DNA of 64,000 bases from Symsagittifera roscoffensis (Eukaryota > Xenacoelomorpha > Acoela > Convolutidae): NCBI RefSeq assembly GCF_963678635.1, contig NC_087068.1:25337311-25401310 (forward strand), in the 5' to 3' direction. The position numbers and the translations under genes are program-made. How positions within the stretch are numbered: position 1 is the stretch's first letter; the number at the start of each line of letters is the position of its first letter. The notes below the pieces were generated by a model that was not told where the DNA came from, ran no database searches, and was given only the letters and a program-made list of their open reading frames with translations. Positions 1 to 11,798 of the stretch are shown here, piece after piece.

Positions 1-722
1 ATACATCAAGCAATCCCACCAGGCATCCATCAAGCCATTAATTCATTAAGCGGTCGATCCATCTAGCCATGCATCTGTTAAGTCAGCCATCTATATAGTC
101 ATATAACCATTTCCAAGCCAGCCATCCAACCAGTCATTCATCGAATCAACCAACCAGCTGTCCATGCAATCAAGAAGCACTCATCCATTCAACCATCACT
201 CCATGCATTCAGTTATTGATATTTTCATTTTTTCATCCATACATCTGGCAATCCATGCAACCAATCAACCAGCCATCCATCCATGGATCCCTCCATCATG
301 CCATCAATCTGTCCAGCCATACATTTATCAATCCTTTCATCCATCTAGCTATCTATCCATCCAACAGTCCATCCATCGATTAATACTTGCAGTTGTTTTT
401 TTTTAAATTTGTTTTAATTTGGATGTATTGCCAGATGAATGAATGACTGAATGTAAAGATTCAACTAACTATTTAACCATACATAAATGTAGTCATCCAT
501 AAATCCAGTCATCCATTCAACAAAACAGTCATCCCTCGAAACATCCATTTATTCTGCTATCCTTCCATCCTGCTTTTCAGGCAACTATCCATCCATATAC
601 ATAGCCATCCATTCTCTTATCTTTTCAGCCATTCATCTAACCAGTCATCCACTTATCTAGCCATGAAGGCATCCATTTATCTAGCCGTTCAGCTATCCAT
701 CCATCCTGCCTTGCAGTCAACC
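1..722. repeat. Degenerate CATC/CAGC tetranucleotide minisatellite
   Basis: This stretch is dominated by imperfect runs of CATC, CATT, CAGC and related words such as CATCCATCCAGCCATC. Long open frames across it give only repetitive S/H/P/I-rich peptides and are not genes. The array resumes at about 1978, so the two blocks probably form one locus split by the ~165-bp repeats between them. The Ral gene on its right continues beyond it to the left, so the array sits inside that gene's intron. Confidence 0.85.
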
Positions 723-729
723 AGCTCTG

Positions 730-1975
730 CCAGAAATCGTTAAAGGAAACTACCTTGAAAGAAGTTGGTTTCTCCTAATGTACTTTCAGAGATTGCAAAT
801 TTTATCTCAAAATGCGGCTGCTCAAATTATTTTAGTTTCCGAGATTTGACGCTTATGATTTTTGAAAAATTTCGTGAAACGTATGTTAAAAAGTTCAAAT
901 TTGAAAAATTCAAACTCTGATGTTAGTTGGTTAAAGGACACTTCCAGAGGTTGCAGATAGAGTCTCCTAACTTGATTGCTCAAATCTTTTGATTTTTTTT
1001 AGTAAATGATGTTCTTCAATTTTTTGAAAAAAAAGCAAAAACCTTGGGTTTCAAAATATTCACTGTGAAATTCTCGAACCTATAGTCCGGTGTTGTCAGG
1101 GTAATTGCAGCAGATTCAGTTTCCGCGTTCGAAAATGACTGCTCAGCGCTTTTTAATTTCCGAGAGAAGGCGTTTTCATGGTTTTTCAAAACACCACAAA
1201 AATAAATCTAATTTTAGAGATTTTTTTGCGGTGATTTGAAAAACCATGAAAATGCCTTCTCTCTGCAATTGAAGCTATGGCACATATAGGCATGGTTGTT
1301 CTGTTTTATAGATATCGGTTGTTTTATAGAAAATTTTCGACCCCATGGCGGGCTGATAAATTGTTCTCAAGGGTTGGAAATGTGCCTTGAAAGTTTGATC
1401 GCCCAGTTCCTTTCGTTCTTCTCAGATCTATCTGTTAATTCTCCCAAGAAGACCTCGATCGATCCACCCGTCAAAGTTTGCACAAAGACTGCATTTTTTC
1501 CATATCTGACTCCTGAAAGTTTTCGAGATTTGACGTTTTTTTTTTTGAGTATTTCAAGAAACTTACGTTAAAAATTGCTTATTTGAAAAAGCCACGTCAT
1601 ATGTTTTAATTAATGTGAGGGTTTTCTCAGAGGTTGCAAATTTTTCCCCCAAAATTGATTGCTCAATTCTTAGTAGTTGCTAAGACTGACTGTTTTGTAT
1701 TTTTTGAAAAAGAATTTTTCAAAAAATAAGATATTGAAATTTTTAAAAATTATGAATTTCCGAAACCTATAGTTGGATGCTGTAAGGGTATTCTAAGGAG
1801 ATTTATATCTGTATTTTGAATATGGTTGCTCATCTATTTTTACTTCTCGGGATAAGGCGTTTCAATGCTTTTTCAAAAAAAATTCTCCTACTTTGGCAGG
1901 CTGATAAATTACTCAGGGGTTGCAGATGTGGCCTCTTTTTCGCTGCTCAGATCCTTTCAGTCCTCTTCGATCCCG
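730..1975 (+). repeat. Block of ~165-bp dispersed tandem repeat (copy group 1)
   Basis: Diverged units recur about every 160 bases. Each carries the core 'ctcaggggttgcaaat', then 'gctcaaatc..tttagtttccgag' and 'tttgacg', with poly-T/A stretches between. Recognisable cores lie near 785, 940, 1100, 1370, 1625, 1785 and 1915. The same unit recurs at 31.3-32.0 kb and 60.4-61.7 kb. An internal inverted pair lies at 1163-1262. No coding signal is seen. Confidence 0.7.
1163..1262. repeat. Imperfect 35-bp inverted repeat
   Basis: Arms 1163-1197 and 1228-1262 are reverse complements with about three mismatches, separated by 30 bases. The shared core is 'ttttcatggtttttcaaa' and its complement. The arms are copies of part of the ~165-bp repeat in opposite orientation, so this is probably a local inversion or fold-back within that array. 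Confidence 0.7.
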
Positions 1976-1977
1976 TG

Positions 1978-3245
1978 ATCGATCGTTCCAACAAGCCGTC
2001 TAGCCATCGATTGATCTGCCCATCCGCACAACGATACATTAATCCAACCATTAAACCGTTCATCAAGCGATTCATCCAACCAGCAAATCATTCTTGAATA
2101 CACCCGTTTATCCATTCAGCCATTCCATCCATCCATCAAGCCATCCAATCGGCCATCCTTCTAATATCGATCTAGCCAGTCATTTTTCATTTCAGTCATC
2201 CATTCATCTGGCAATTCATCAACCAGCCATCCGTCCATGGATTTTTCCTTCATGCTCTCAATCTGTCCAGCCATCCATTTATTAAGCCTTTCATTCATCC
2301 AGCCATCTATTCATCCATCCCACACCCCATCCATCTATTCATACATGCCAGCTATTTTTTGTTTTAATTTCTTCAACCAATTATTTAACCATACATACAT
2401 CTAGTCATCCATTCAACAAACCAGCCATCCGTCGAACAATCCATCTAATTAATTCATTCAGCTAATTAACCCTCCATGCATCTTATCTTTTTAGCCGTTC
2501 ATCCAACCAGTCATGCTTGGATCCAGCCATCACTCAAGCTATCCAACCACTCATATGACCTCTCTCTCTCTGCAACCACCCAATCCGCGATCCATCAAGT
2601 CACCGTCCGTCTGGTAATCAATTGATCTATCGAACCATTCATCCATCCATAGAGTCATCAAACATGCAACGAGCAATCTATGGAGCCATCCATTTACGAT
2701 CTAGCCATTCAGCTATCCATCCATTCTGCCCTCCAGTCAACCAGAGATCATCTATCAGTCTATCCGTACCCCCATCCTGCCATGTATCCATGCATGTTAT
2801 GATCCAATCAGCCAGCCATCAATCATCCGGCAATCAATCTTCCCATTCAGCCAGTTGTTCATCCAGGTCTTCGTCTAGTCATCCTTCCATTTAGATGCCC
2901 ATCCCTCCCACATCGATCAAGCCATGCATACATCTAATTGCCCATGCATCCCACCGAGCTTCTTTGCAGCAACCCATCATCGATCTAGGTAGGTGTCCAT
3001 CCAACTAGCCTTCTCTGCATCCATCCATCCAAAAAGCCATCATTCATTCAGCTGTCCCTTCATACAGCCATCCATCTAGCTATGCAGCCAGCAATCATAC
3101 CGTCTAGCCATCCAGCCAACCATCTAACTTGCCATCAATCCATGAAGCCATTCATCTAAACAGTTGTCCGTCCATTGAGTCTTTAATGCAGCCGTCGAGA
3201 CATGCATCTAGACAGCCACCCATCCGTCGATCTAGATTTCCGTTC
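1978..3245. repeat. Degenerate CATC tetranucleotide minisatellite, second block
   Basis: This has the same word composition as the left edge (CATC, CATT, CAGC, CAACC) and is interrupted by more random positions. Frames such as 2622-2894 read through it only because the low-complexity sequence has few stop codons. I see no exon in it. Confidence 0.8.
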
Positions 3246-3832
3246 AACTTGTTTTTCCGTCAAAGATGAGCATAATCTTTTTTAGGAGCAGCTCTAGCTG
3301 TAGCGGGCTTGCCAGTTGTTTTAAAAATGGGTAGGCTGAGAATTGTCTTCTGTTCAAACAATATAAACAACAAAATGGTGACTACCGCAGTCGCGCCAAA
3401 GTATTGCGAGCTTGTAAGACTAGAGAGAGAGAGGGGACACTTTATTGTTTCAATATACTTATGCAGTTGCGAGGTCTTAAGCGCGCCAGCGATTGCGAGG
3501 TCTTAGGACTCGATGCGAAAGTTAGAGCCGGCTATCGTCTCCGGCGACCTTAAACCGGACTGTTTTGTATCGGGTTGTTTTTCAAAAAAAATGCATTTTT
3601 TTATCGCAAGTGAGGTGAAGCTCGGATTTGTCTGTTTAAATTAAGTTTTTCGACTTAGTGACTTCCGTCTCATTTCTCTCCGCGGCTTGAAGGTCCCATT
3701 TTCGCGAATTGTCAATCTATGTGTGCTTGCAAGTTGCTCGCAAAAAAACAATTTTGAGCTATAGCATTGGCTACATAAAAAACGATTTATCATAGAAAAC
3801 TTGCCTTGCCCCAATAATGTATTGTTTTGTAG
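3246..3832. other. Unannotated stretch: intron of the Ral-like gene
   Basis: The sequence is non-repetitive and locally GC-richer (3380-3560). It contains a small direct repeat of 'gcgaggtctta' (about 3469 and 3496) and a short GA run near 3424. It ends in the 3' splice site of the first Ral exon in the window. No recognisable G1-G3 GTPase exon lies here. Confidence 0.5.
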
Positions 3833-4037
3833 AGAAGCAATACTTCGAGTGAAAGAAGTGAACGAAATTGATGGAAGTGATCCACAAGGAGCTGCCAATC
3901 CGATTATACTTGTCGGAAACAAAAGCGATTTAGCTGATCAGAGGAAAGTTTCTTTCGATGAGGCCGACGCGAAGGCCAAGACATGGGGTATCGAGTACAT
4001 TGAAACCTCAGCATTGAAGGACGAAAATGTCAAACAG
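3833..4037 (+). CDS. Ral-like small GTPase, internal exon (G4-G5 region)
   Basis: This exon encodes the C-terminal half of a Ras-superfamily G domain, which would cycle between GDP and GTP at membranes. The translation begins (R)EAILRVKEV, like the REQILRVK of Ral proteins. It continues with the G4 guanine-specificity motif NKSD in LVGNKSDLADQRKVS and the G5 motif ETSA in YIETSALKDENV. The family resemblance is strongest to RalA/RalB, which have FREQILRVK, VGNKSDL, YVETSAK and NVDKVF. A 3' splice site (tgttttgtag) precedes the exon; the first codon is split. A GTATTT donor follows a CAG codon (phase 0). Oddly, about ten extra residues (around VNEIDGSDPQGAAN) sit between the RVK helix and the VGNKSD strand. 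Exons with the P-loop and switches are not in the window and must lie left of position 1. Naming it Ral is inference from family knowledge; Rap or another Ras-like paralogue is less likely. Confidence 0.85.
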
Positions 4038-4338
4038 GTATTTTTTATCAGTTTTTATCTCCGAGAAAATTAATCGCTTTAAGCACGTGAAGCTGTAATT
4101 TGGGTCGTATAATTACATGACATGATTTAGTAACTTATGAATGCTTATAATACTTCAGAAAATCTAATGAATCTATTTTTGAATTAATGGATTGATTGTG
4201 AGCACATGCAGTATATGAAAGCAAATTTTGAAAAATAACGCTAAGCTTAGCGCCTTTGGTTTTGTTTTCTAAATGGAAAAGAACAAACTGTTTTTGTTTA
4301 TTAACTCTTTTTCTCACTGTCTGTTGGTTTTGTTTGAG
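4038..4338 (+). other. Intron of the Ral-like gene
   Basis: This is a 301-base GT-AG intron between the G5 exon and the C-terminal exon, with donor GTATTT and acceptor ggttttgtttgag. Both exons join in phase 0, so Q is followed by V, and the result ENVKQVFETIM matches the Ral ENVDKVFFDLM segment. Confidence 0.8.
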
Positions 4339-4461
4339 GTGTTTGAGACAATAATGCATAAAATCCACCATATGGAGAAATCAAAATTGGGAGAAGGAAG
4401 CAGCACAACACAAAGTGCGAAGAAGAAGTCTAAATGGAAGAGAAAGTGCACCATTCTCTAG
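4339..4461 (+). CDS. Ral-like small GTPase, terminal exon with CTIL prenylation box
   Basis: The exon codes for 40 residues and a TAG stop. It starts VFETIMHKIHHMEK, the last G-domain helix. A hypervariable tail follows (KLGEGSSTTQ), then a lysine/arginine-rich stretch (KKKSKWKRK), and it ends CTIL. A C-terminal CaaL box is normally geranylgeranylated and, with the polybasic stretch, targets Ral and Rap proteins to membranes. The length and layout match Ral C-termini, which end in CCIL or CCLL; this protein has one cysteine instead of two. The acceptor choice is supported by the in-frame VF start and by the 301-base intron. A poly(A) signal follows 51 bases after the stop. Confidence 0.85.
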   Translation: MFETIMHKIHHMEKSKLGEGSSTTQSAKKKSKWKRKCTIL

Positions 4462-4512
4462 AACTGACGCTAGATCAGACCGGAAAATGTTTTTAAATTA
4501 ACCTCGCTCTGA

Positions 4513-4518
4513 AATAAA
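4513..4518 (+). terminator. AATAAA poly(A) signal of the Ral-like gene
   Basis: A canonical AATAAA lies about 50 bases after the TAG stop of the terminal Ral exon. This gives a short 3' UTR and agrees with the assigned strand. Confidence 0.65.
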
Positions 4519-5019
4519 CAGTCCACCACTCTTCTTCTCGCAATTCCAATTTAACGAACCATATTGAAGCAAAATACATATTCTTATTTCTATGCGGGCG
4601 GTTGTAAGTATTTTGCTCAATCCGCCAACAAAAATATAACATAACTGCATCAAAAATTAAACGCGAGGTTTTTAGTTTCAACTGATTTTCGGCAAATTTC
4701 TTGATTTCAAGTGATCCGTTCTTCGATTTTTATAGAATACGTAATTTGTTTGTCTGATGAGAATAACTTTAAAGACCAATATTTCAGGCGGCCCTTCAAT
4801 TTCAAAGTTTAGACTATCTTTAAACGCGAATTAAGTACGCAATGATGATGTTAATCAATATTACCGGGCTCTTAATCATTTAATAAGCGCACAGTGCTGG
4901 TTGATTGGTTAGTAATCTTGCCTAAGTTATAAGTCTCACCTAGGTCGTCAAAGTTCTTGACAATAGTTATAGTTTAAACATTAGTTAGAAAAAGGGATAA
5001 CTTGAAGAGGTTAATCAGT
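4519..5019. other. Intergenic stretch, nothing recognised
   Basis: AT-rich unique sequence between the Ral 3' end and the ~1.2 kb repeat. I see no exon, repeat unit or RNA gene. Confidence 0.4.
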
Positions 5020-8000
5020 TGTATGTTAAATACTGTTATAATAAAATGATGGAACAACTTAATTTGTGATTACCAAGTTGGGTTTGATTATACTCTTATG
5101 CCTGTTCATAATTGTTATCCTACTATGTGGAAGAGAAGCACGAGTTGTGGTTTCCGATAACAGTTATAGAGGTAGAGTCAGCTTCTAGTGTTGCAGCATT
5201 TGTCTTCAGACTATCTCTTTTGGTTTCGGGTAGTCCTGCTGTCGTACAGGTGTCCTGCTGTGTAGTGTCCTCCCACTCTCCGTTACTTAATTTGTTTAAG
5301 TTTAAAATATGTGTTATTTAACGGAAAAAATTTCAGAAAAATTATTAAAAAACTAGTTTCAATGCGTTAACCGAGAAAATGAGGCGGATAAAAAATCAGG
5401 GCGGTTCCTTAGGCAGTACACATTTTAGAAACAAGATTTTAAGATCAAAATTTTAAGAACAAGATGCAGAACAAGCTTACTCGTAGATGCATACGTAATG
5501 AAATTTCATGAAGTGTTATGTCTTACTGAAATACTGTTATTATAAAATGATGGGACATCTTAATTTATGATAACCAATTTGGGTTGTATAATTTTTTAAT
5601 GCCTGTTCTTAATTTTTTAAATCTTAATAAGTGGAATAGACGTCACGAGTTGTAGTTTCCGATAACAGTTCTGGAGGTTGAGTCCGCTTCTAGTGTTGAA
5701 GCCCTTGTCTTCAGTCTATATCTACTGGTTTCGGGTAGTACGGCTGTCCTGCTGTGTAGTGTCCTCTCATTCTTCGTTACCTAATTTGTTTTAATCTAAA
5801 TACCGTGTTATTTTACAGGTTTGCCTTGCCTCAATACTTTAATTTACTAAGAAACAATGAAGTTTGAGAAAAAAAGTAAGAATAAAGTCAAAGTTATTGA
5901 AAACTAGCTATAATAAGTTTTAACCGTTCAACCGATAAAAATGAGGCAAATGAAAAGTCAGGGCGGTTCCATAGGCGGTATAAATGCTGACTCAAACCTG
6001 TGCAGCTGATTTTTATATCGAATGCCTTTGTTCTACATCAATCCTTTCTTTCATCGGAAGTCACTTCAGTTTTATTTGAGTTTCTAGATGAAAATCGATC
6101 GAATTTCCTAGAGATCAGGACAATTGATCTGATTTGCACATGCTTTTCAGTTAATATTTCAAAAAATTTTATCCGGATTTATAAAACAAGGACCGGTGCT
6201 TTTCGCTAACAAAGAAATCAATCAGCCTTAGCGTTTCCGAAAACTCTGCATTTTGCTTTTGAAAGTATAGATTAAATAGGCAATAATGATTTTGCCGCCT
6301 TTTTAAACCTTGAGCATGATTTTTAGGAAAATAATGAATAAGGAAAGGAATAAATCCGTTCAGAGTTGTTCAATTTATCATTTAAGATTTATTTTGAGAT
6401 TGTCACTTAAAGATTTTATTTTTAAAGGGACTTTTGTTACCATTTGAGTCGTGAACAAGTTGTGAATAGAAGAGATTCAAAAGATTAGACAAAAGTTTTA
6501 AAAATTTTCTGTTTTGTGAAAGTGTAGCAATGCCACAATCTACAATTATTTTTTAAGCTGCATTTTGACGCATGTTTTCTTTCCAAACTACTAGGCAACA
6601 TTCAGTCAAGACAATACACTATTTAGTACAAAATTTTAGGAACAAGATGCAGAACAAGCCTCTCTCAATTCAACATTCAGAGCAAGATTTTAAACTGAAA
6701 CTAATATTGCTCGTAGATGCATAAATCATGAATGAAAGTTGAAGTTTCATGAAGTATTATGTGTTACTGAAATACTGTTATCATAAAATGATGGGACAAC
6801 TTAATTCATGATAACAGATTGGGTTGGAAAATACTCTTATGACTGTTCTTAATTTTTTTATCTTACTAAGTGGAAGAGAAGTCACGAGTTGTAGTTTCCG
6901 ATAACAGTTCTGGAGGTCGAGTCCGCTTCTAGTGTTGCAGCTCTTGTCTTCAGTCTATTTCGTCCTGCTGTCGTACGGCTCTCCTGCTGTGTAGTGTCCT
7001 CATATTCTTCGTTACGTAATTTGTTTTGATTTAAATCCCGTGTTTTTTTTTTACAGATTTGGCTTGCCTCAAAATTTAAATTTACTAATTTTAGAAACAT
7101 CGAAATTCCATGAAAGAAAACTAAGAAAAAAAAATGAAAATTAATGAAAACTAGTTTTAATGAGTCTTAACCGTTCAACCGAGAAAATGTGGCGAATCAG
7201 AAATCAGGACGGTTCCTTAGGCAGTATAAAACTGACGCAAACCTGTGCAGATAATTTAAATATCGAACGCCTTTTTTCTACATCAAGACTTTCTTTCATC
7301 TGAAGTCACAGACTTCAGTTTTATTTGAGTTCCTAGATGAAAATCAAATATTCATTAGATCAGGGCAGTTGATTTGATATGCACCTTCATGTCACTTAAA
7401 TTTTCAAAAAGATTTTTTTATCCGGGATTATAAAACAAGGACCTGTGCTTTTCGCTAACAAAGAAATCAGTCCAGTCCGTCGTAGCGTCTCTGAGAATTT
7501 CTGCATTTTGCTGTTGAAAGTAAAGATTAAATAGGCAACACTCGTTTTGCCGCCTTTTCAAATATTGAGCAAGTTTTTCACGAAAGGAGTTAATAAGAAA
7601 CGGAAAAAATCCGTTCAGAGTTTTTACAATTTATAAGTTTAAGAAATATTTACTGATTGACTGAGAATAATCTCGGTCACTTTTGGATTTCAATTTTAAA
7701 GGGACTTTTGTTATCATTTTGAGTTGTGAGTGTGAACAAGTTGTGAATAGAAAAGAGTCAAAACGTTAGAAAAAAGTATTACGAATCTTTTGTTCAGTGA
7801 AAGTGTAGCAATGCTCTAATTAGCAACAATTAGCAACAATTACTTTTTAAGCTGCATTTCCAGAACAAGCCTCTCTCAATGCAACTTTCAAAACATGGTT
7901 TTAAACTAAAACTAAGATTGCGCGTAGATGCATAAGTCATGAAATTTCATGAAGTATTTTGTCTTACTGAAACATCTAGGCCACTCGGTCTTCTTAATGC

Positions 8001-8063
8001 TCTAGTTGATGCATGAAACATGAATTTTCATGAAGTATTTTGCCTTACTGAAATAACAAAGCC
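5020..8063 (+). repeat. ~1.2 kb tandem repeat (partial, two full units, partial)
   Basis: Two long units, about 5463-6645 and 6646-7860, share markers in the same order: 'gatgcagaacaagc', 'cttactgaaatactgtta', 'ccgataacagtt', 'gtgtagtgtcct', 'cagggcggttcc' and 'aaaacaaggac'. A left partial unit (about 5020-5462) has the first part but lacks roughly 700 internal bases. A right partial (7861-8063) repeats the start twice. Open frames such as 5112-5321 are shared remnants without recognisable protein content. The units are 80-90% alike by eye, so the duplication is not recent. Confidence 0.8.
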
Positions 8064-8156
8064 GATCGCTCCTCTTAATGTTCTGCAATATCACACCAAA
8101 TGATTGTTATGGTTATGGCCTCATATTTGGTGTGGCTCGTGGTTTTAAGCGAACAA

Positions 8157-8783
8157 GGGATCAATTGAGCAATCTCCCCCCCGTAATGACCAATTGAGCT
8201 ATCTCCCCCCCCCCCCAGCAAAAATGAAAAAACTCTACAAAAAGACGTCAGCAAACGCAAGTAGATGGATGATGTGTTTACAGCACGCAATCAATTAACC
8301 GACTGAAGTTTATTTTATATGAGTATCGAGAAAAATTTTGAAAAAAAACTCGAAATTTATGAAAAAAAAATTCGAGTTTTGCAAATTTTTGTTTTAGGGA
8401 CCGTAGGCTCATCGAGGAAAGCTATTTACCAGGGTTGGTGCTCTAGTCTTGTATCTGAATAGCAAAAACGGTTCTCCGCAGCACCTTAATATTGTACGCT
8501 AAAGCTTTTTATCATTTTAAGAAAGAAAAATAGTCGCTTTTTATGCCTGTTTTATTGATTCTTTTTTCAATCTGAATGAAACTTTTAAGCTTCGATATTG
8601 TAAATTTTGGCTTTCCACAGTCGTTGGAAAATATGTTTTATGATTTCATGTCATTCAAACTATTTTCAAGTGGTTATAAACATGTTTCAAGTACCTATTG
8701 ATCTATCTCCCCCCCCCCCCCCCCCCCCCCCCCCCCACGCGAGATTGGGGGGGGGGGGGGGGGGAGATTGCTCAATTGATCCC
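8157..8783. repeat. Fold-back element with GGGATCAATTGAGCAATCTCCCCCC arms and C28/G18 runs
   Basis: The left arm (8157-8182) and right arm (8758-8783) are reverse complements over about 26 bases, including 'gggatcaattgagcaatct' and the adjoining C or G run. Inside the right arm, an uninterrupted C28 (8709-8736) is followed by ten bases and then G18 (8747-8764). A second C-run copy ('caattgagctatctccc') lies at 8191-8217. The interior (8183-8708) is AT-rich and non-coding. It resembles a small terminal-inverted-repeat element whose homopolymer ends have expanded. Confidence 0.7.
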
Positions 8784-10059
8784 GAACAAGATGTCCGTTT
8801 CAGATATAAGTCAGAGTAATTACCCAGTTAGGCTGATTTGAAATAATGAACGAGTTAACCTGGTTATTTTTCGAATATTATGATCATGTCCCGGCTTACT
8901 TGGCCTTGGTACGCTGAGCTGAAAACCGTAAAATCATTCAAAGGAAAAAAATGAATTAACATAAAAAGCAAAATTTGAGTATAAGGTTTCGAAAGTAGTA
9001 AGATGCGATAAGAGGTATGCATTAGTTTCATGCATTAATCATGAGCTGCGGGGCTCGTGAGAAAATATCCATACCAACCAACTTTGACTGCTCTTTGACA
9101 TTTCACTACAAAGCAGTCTTTGACTTGTCATCGGCAGTATGAAGCAAAACGATGATGTAAAATAAATATTGAATGCACAAGAAGAATGTGATCTATAAAT
9201 TAATGAAGTGATGCTCAGTGCCTCTGTGTTTATGGTGTCATGTTATGTGCTAATCCATATCAGTTCAGTAAATGGATATGCTTGGCTTCAAAACCACCCC
9301 CCTCCTCTAGGAAAAATCCTTACGTTTTAATTAGGTAAATTATTTACCTTTCAAAGTGGGGTTATTCTTAACCTGAAGATTCTGTTTGTGGTGCAGCTGG
9401 GCGACATGCTTCGTCTACCTATGTAACGACCTCAGAAGTTTCTAGACCTATTTTTGGTGCCAAAAAGATGCCACAAAGGTGACAAAACAGTCATTTTAGT
9501 CGAGATTTTTCTCGAATCAATTGTTTTTTTCAGGTTGGGCTGAGCTAGCTGAAAACATAATTTTTACATGGTTACACGAGGGTCGGTTTGTGATTGTGGC
9601 GCTGCTAATGAAGGGGGGGGGGGGGTAATTGTTCCAAGTAGATCTAAGCAATCATTAACAAAACTACTACACTATTAGTCGTGAAATTCATAGCTGTCAA
9701 TTGTTTTTTATAGCCTGTTTAATGTTAGTTTCTAAAAGTCGAATTCCACAAATTGGTTTTATATTGAATGTTAATATATGAGCGCCCACTCCGAAATTTG
9801 TTGCTCTATTTTCTAATTCTATTGAAGGAAATCTGTCTTTTCAACATAAAAAATCCTACCTATTTTGAAACTGAATCAGTTAATTTTGTATTTATTGAAA
9901 TTGTGATTATGGAAAAATGTTTGAAACTAATTTATTTAATTTTACCATTCTTTTCATCAAAGGTGTAAAAGGTATAAGGTCAACTTTCTTTCATTAGTTT
10001 TGCTTTAATTGCGGCACAGTTTTCTACAGGATACGCAAACAATTCAAGATTGCGGGTAG
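8784..10059. other. Unannotated stretch
   Basis: AT-rich sequence without a supported gene. It contains a G13 run near 9616 and an acceptor-like 'tttttttcag' near 9533, followed by about 30 open codons that end in the G run. I do not recognise that peptide and do not call it an exon. Confidence 0.4.
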
Positions 10060-10870
10060 CAATCTTTATCAAATCGAAAGACGAATAGCTGGTTGCTGTG
10101 CGAGTAGCTCAGAATGTTCCCATCAGATTCATAAAAAACGACTAATGTTTTTTCTCCAAAATTAGTGTCATTTATTGTGTATGATGCCATGAGGGATGCG
10201 AAGATTCTAAATTTTTTTCCAGTTTTTTTTGCACAATTCTTTTCAATTTGAAAAAAAAATATTGCCAAAGAACCGCTAAATGAAGTTTTCAAAACTTGTT
10301 CACGTTTAGTAAGTGAGTTTTCTTAGTCTAACGGTCAATTTTTAAGAGTAATGAATGTTGTGAAGAATATTAAAGGACTTGCTGATTTTTTTTCAGGAAA
10401 AAGTTTTAAAAATGAGCATAAAAGTCTCTAATAACTACAGATGTGCGTTCATACATATTGATGCATTTAAAAATACACTTAGGTATACATGATTAGATAG
10501 CATTCTCTAAATTCTTTTTGAGTAAATAGCATTCTCCAAATACGAACGTGGAAATGGCGCCAAAAAACGTGAATGATTTCTAGTTTCGAAAGTGGAATTT
10601 AATTTTTAGATTTCCAGCGGAATGAAAACTTTACCTGTTGATCCAGTTTTCTCAAGTTGGGCTAATGTCATCAAACAAGCGCCAATCATAAATCGTTCCA
10701 GAAAATCAAAGAGCTTAAAGGTCGTCTTTTTTTTTCTTTGAAATTCGAAAAATTAAGATTTATTCAACAAAGTCAAGTGTTTTTTTGTTTACTTGCGTTC
10801 ATTACTCTTTTCCAATCTTCGATTGGCCATGTTATTTATAACGAACGTTATTCGATTACTTTCTTTGCTC
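10060..10870 (+). repeat. Dispersed hairpin-family repeat, copy near 10 kb
   Basis: The copy starts with a small hairpin (10096-10112, CTGTGC-GAGTA-GCTCAG, one mispair) followed by 'gaatgttcc.atcag'. It continues with a segment (10420-10830) that recurs at about 51,225-51,640: 'ctaataactacagatgtgc', 'catacatattgatgcattta', 'tttccagcggaatgaaa', 'gcgccaatcat'. A more decayed relative lies at about 22,920-23,260. The 82-codon - strand frame here has no recognisable protein content. Confidence 0.65.
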
Positions 10871-11798
10871 GAGTTTGACTAAAGAGTTGAAAAAATTCCG
10901 AACCGGATTCCCTTGACCCATGGAGAATTTTTAAATAATTTTTATATTTCGTTCGAATCACGGATGAAAGTGCTTGGTAATGTATAATTCAACTCAAACC
11001 GATGGTTATTTGAGGTACCTGTTTTTGCGTGGAAAACAAAGAAGAAACAAAAAGTATTTTGGAAAAATTAAGTTGGCATATAACTGGTTGAATCATTTGA
11101 TAGCTCGGCTCAGAATATATTTGAATTGGAACGGCTAAGGCCCTAGATATCGTTTGCTATTCTCCAATTGTCTGTTCGCTGTTTTTTTGTTTTGCGTAAA
11201 AATGTGTTCGTCCATATTTATTTTGATTATGAAGCCTAATTCGCGTAGTTTGAAGGGAAAAATATTTTGACGCGCACCCTCCGCAAAAAGCAAAAAGTTT
11301 TAGAATATCAGAAATTTATACGACAAAAATTTTGTTTTCGACTGAACGAAAGTTTACCACAGTTTTGATGACTTAGTTACTGCTCGATAAAGGTATATAC
11401 ATGCTTTTTGCAGGCGTGTTTTCTTCAAACTATGAATCATTCGAGAAAAAATCATGTGTTTTTTTCCACGTTTGTGCAGTTTTTGTTTTAGCGTAGAGGA
11501 TTTTTTATTTTTTGTCTGCTAAATCGCAATGCTAAGTTTGCGGCTCCACTTCGCTTCTGTGAAAATTGTTTGTGTTAGAACATTATATATCAAATTTCAT
11601 TAAAAATTAAATCGTTGCTATTGGTTATAATTTTCAAACAACTTGGTTTCGTTTGCTTTACTTTTTGCCAGTCTAAAATGAATTATAAAAGAACTAAAGG
11701 AACTAGGATAGGACAGCTCATTTTTTTCCTCTTATTTTACATATTTGCCACTAGAGATCTTTAGAATATCTACTGAAGGTATGCTACATTTTGGCTAC

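Noticed and set aside
164-406. 80-codon frame in the CATC repeat as a histidine/serine-rich protein
   Set aside because: It is a read-through of the tetranucleotide minisatellite; the same peptide style appears in other frames of the same block (2094-2285, 2622-2894).
9533-9628. Acceptor plus about 30 open codons (GWAELAENIIFTWL...) as an exon
   Set aside because: The frame ends in a G homopolymer and stop, with no donor and no recognised family.
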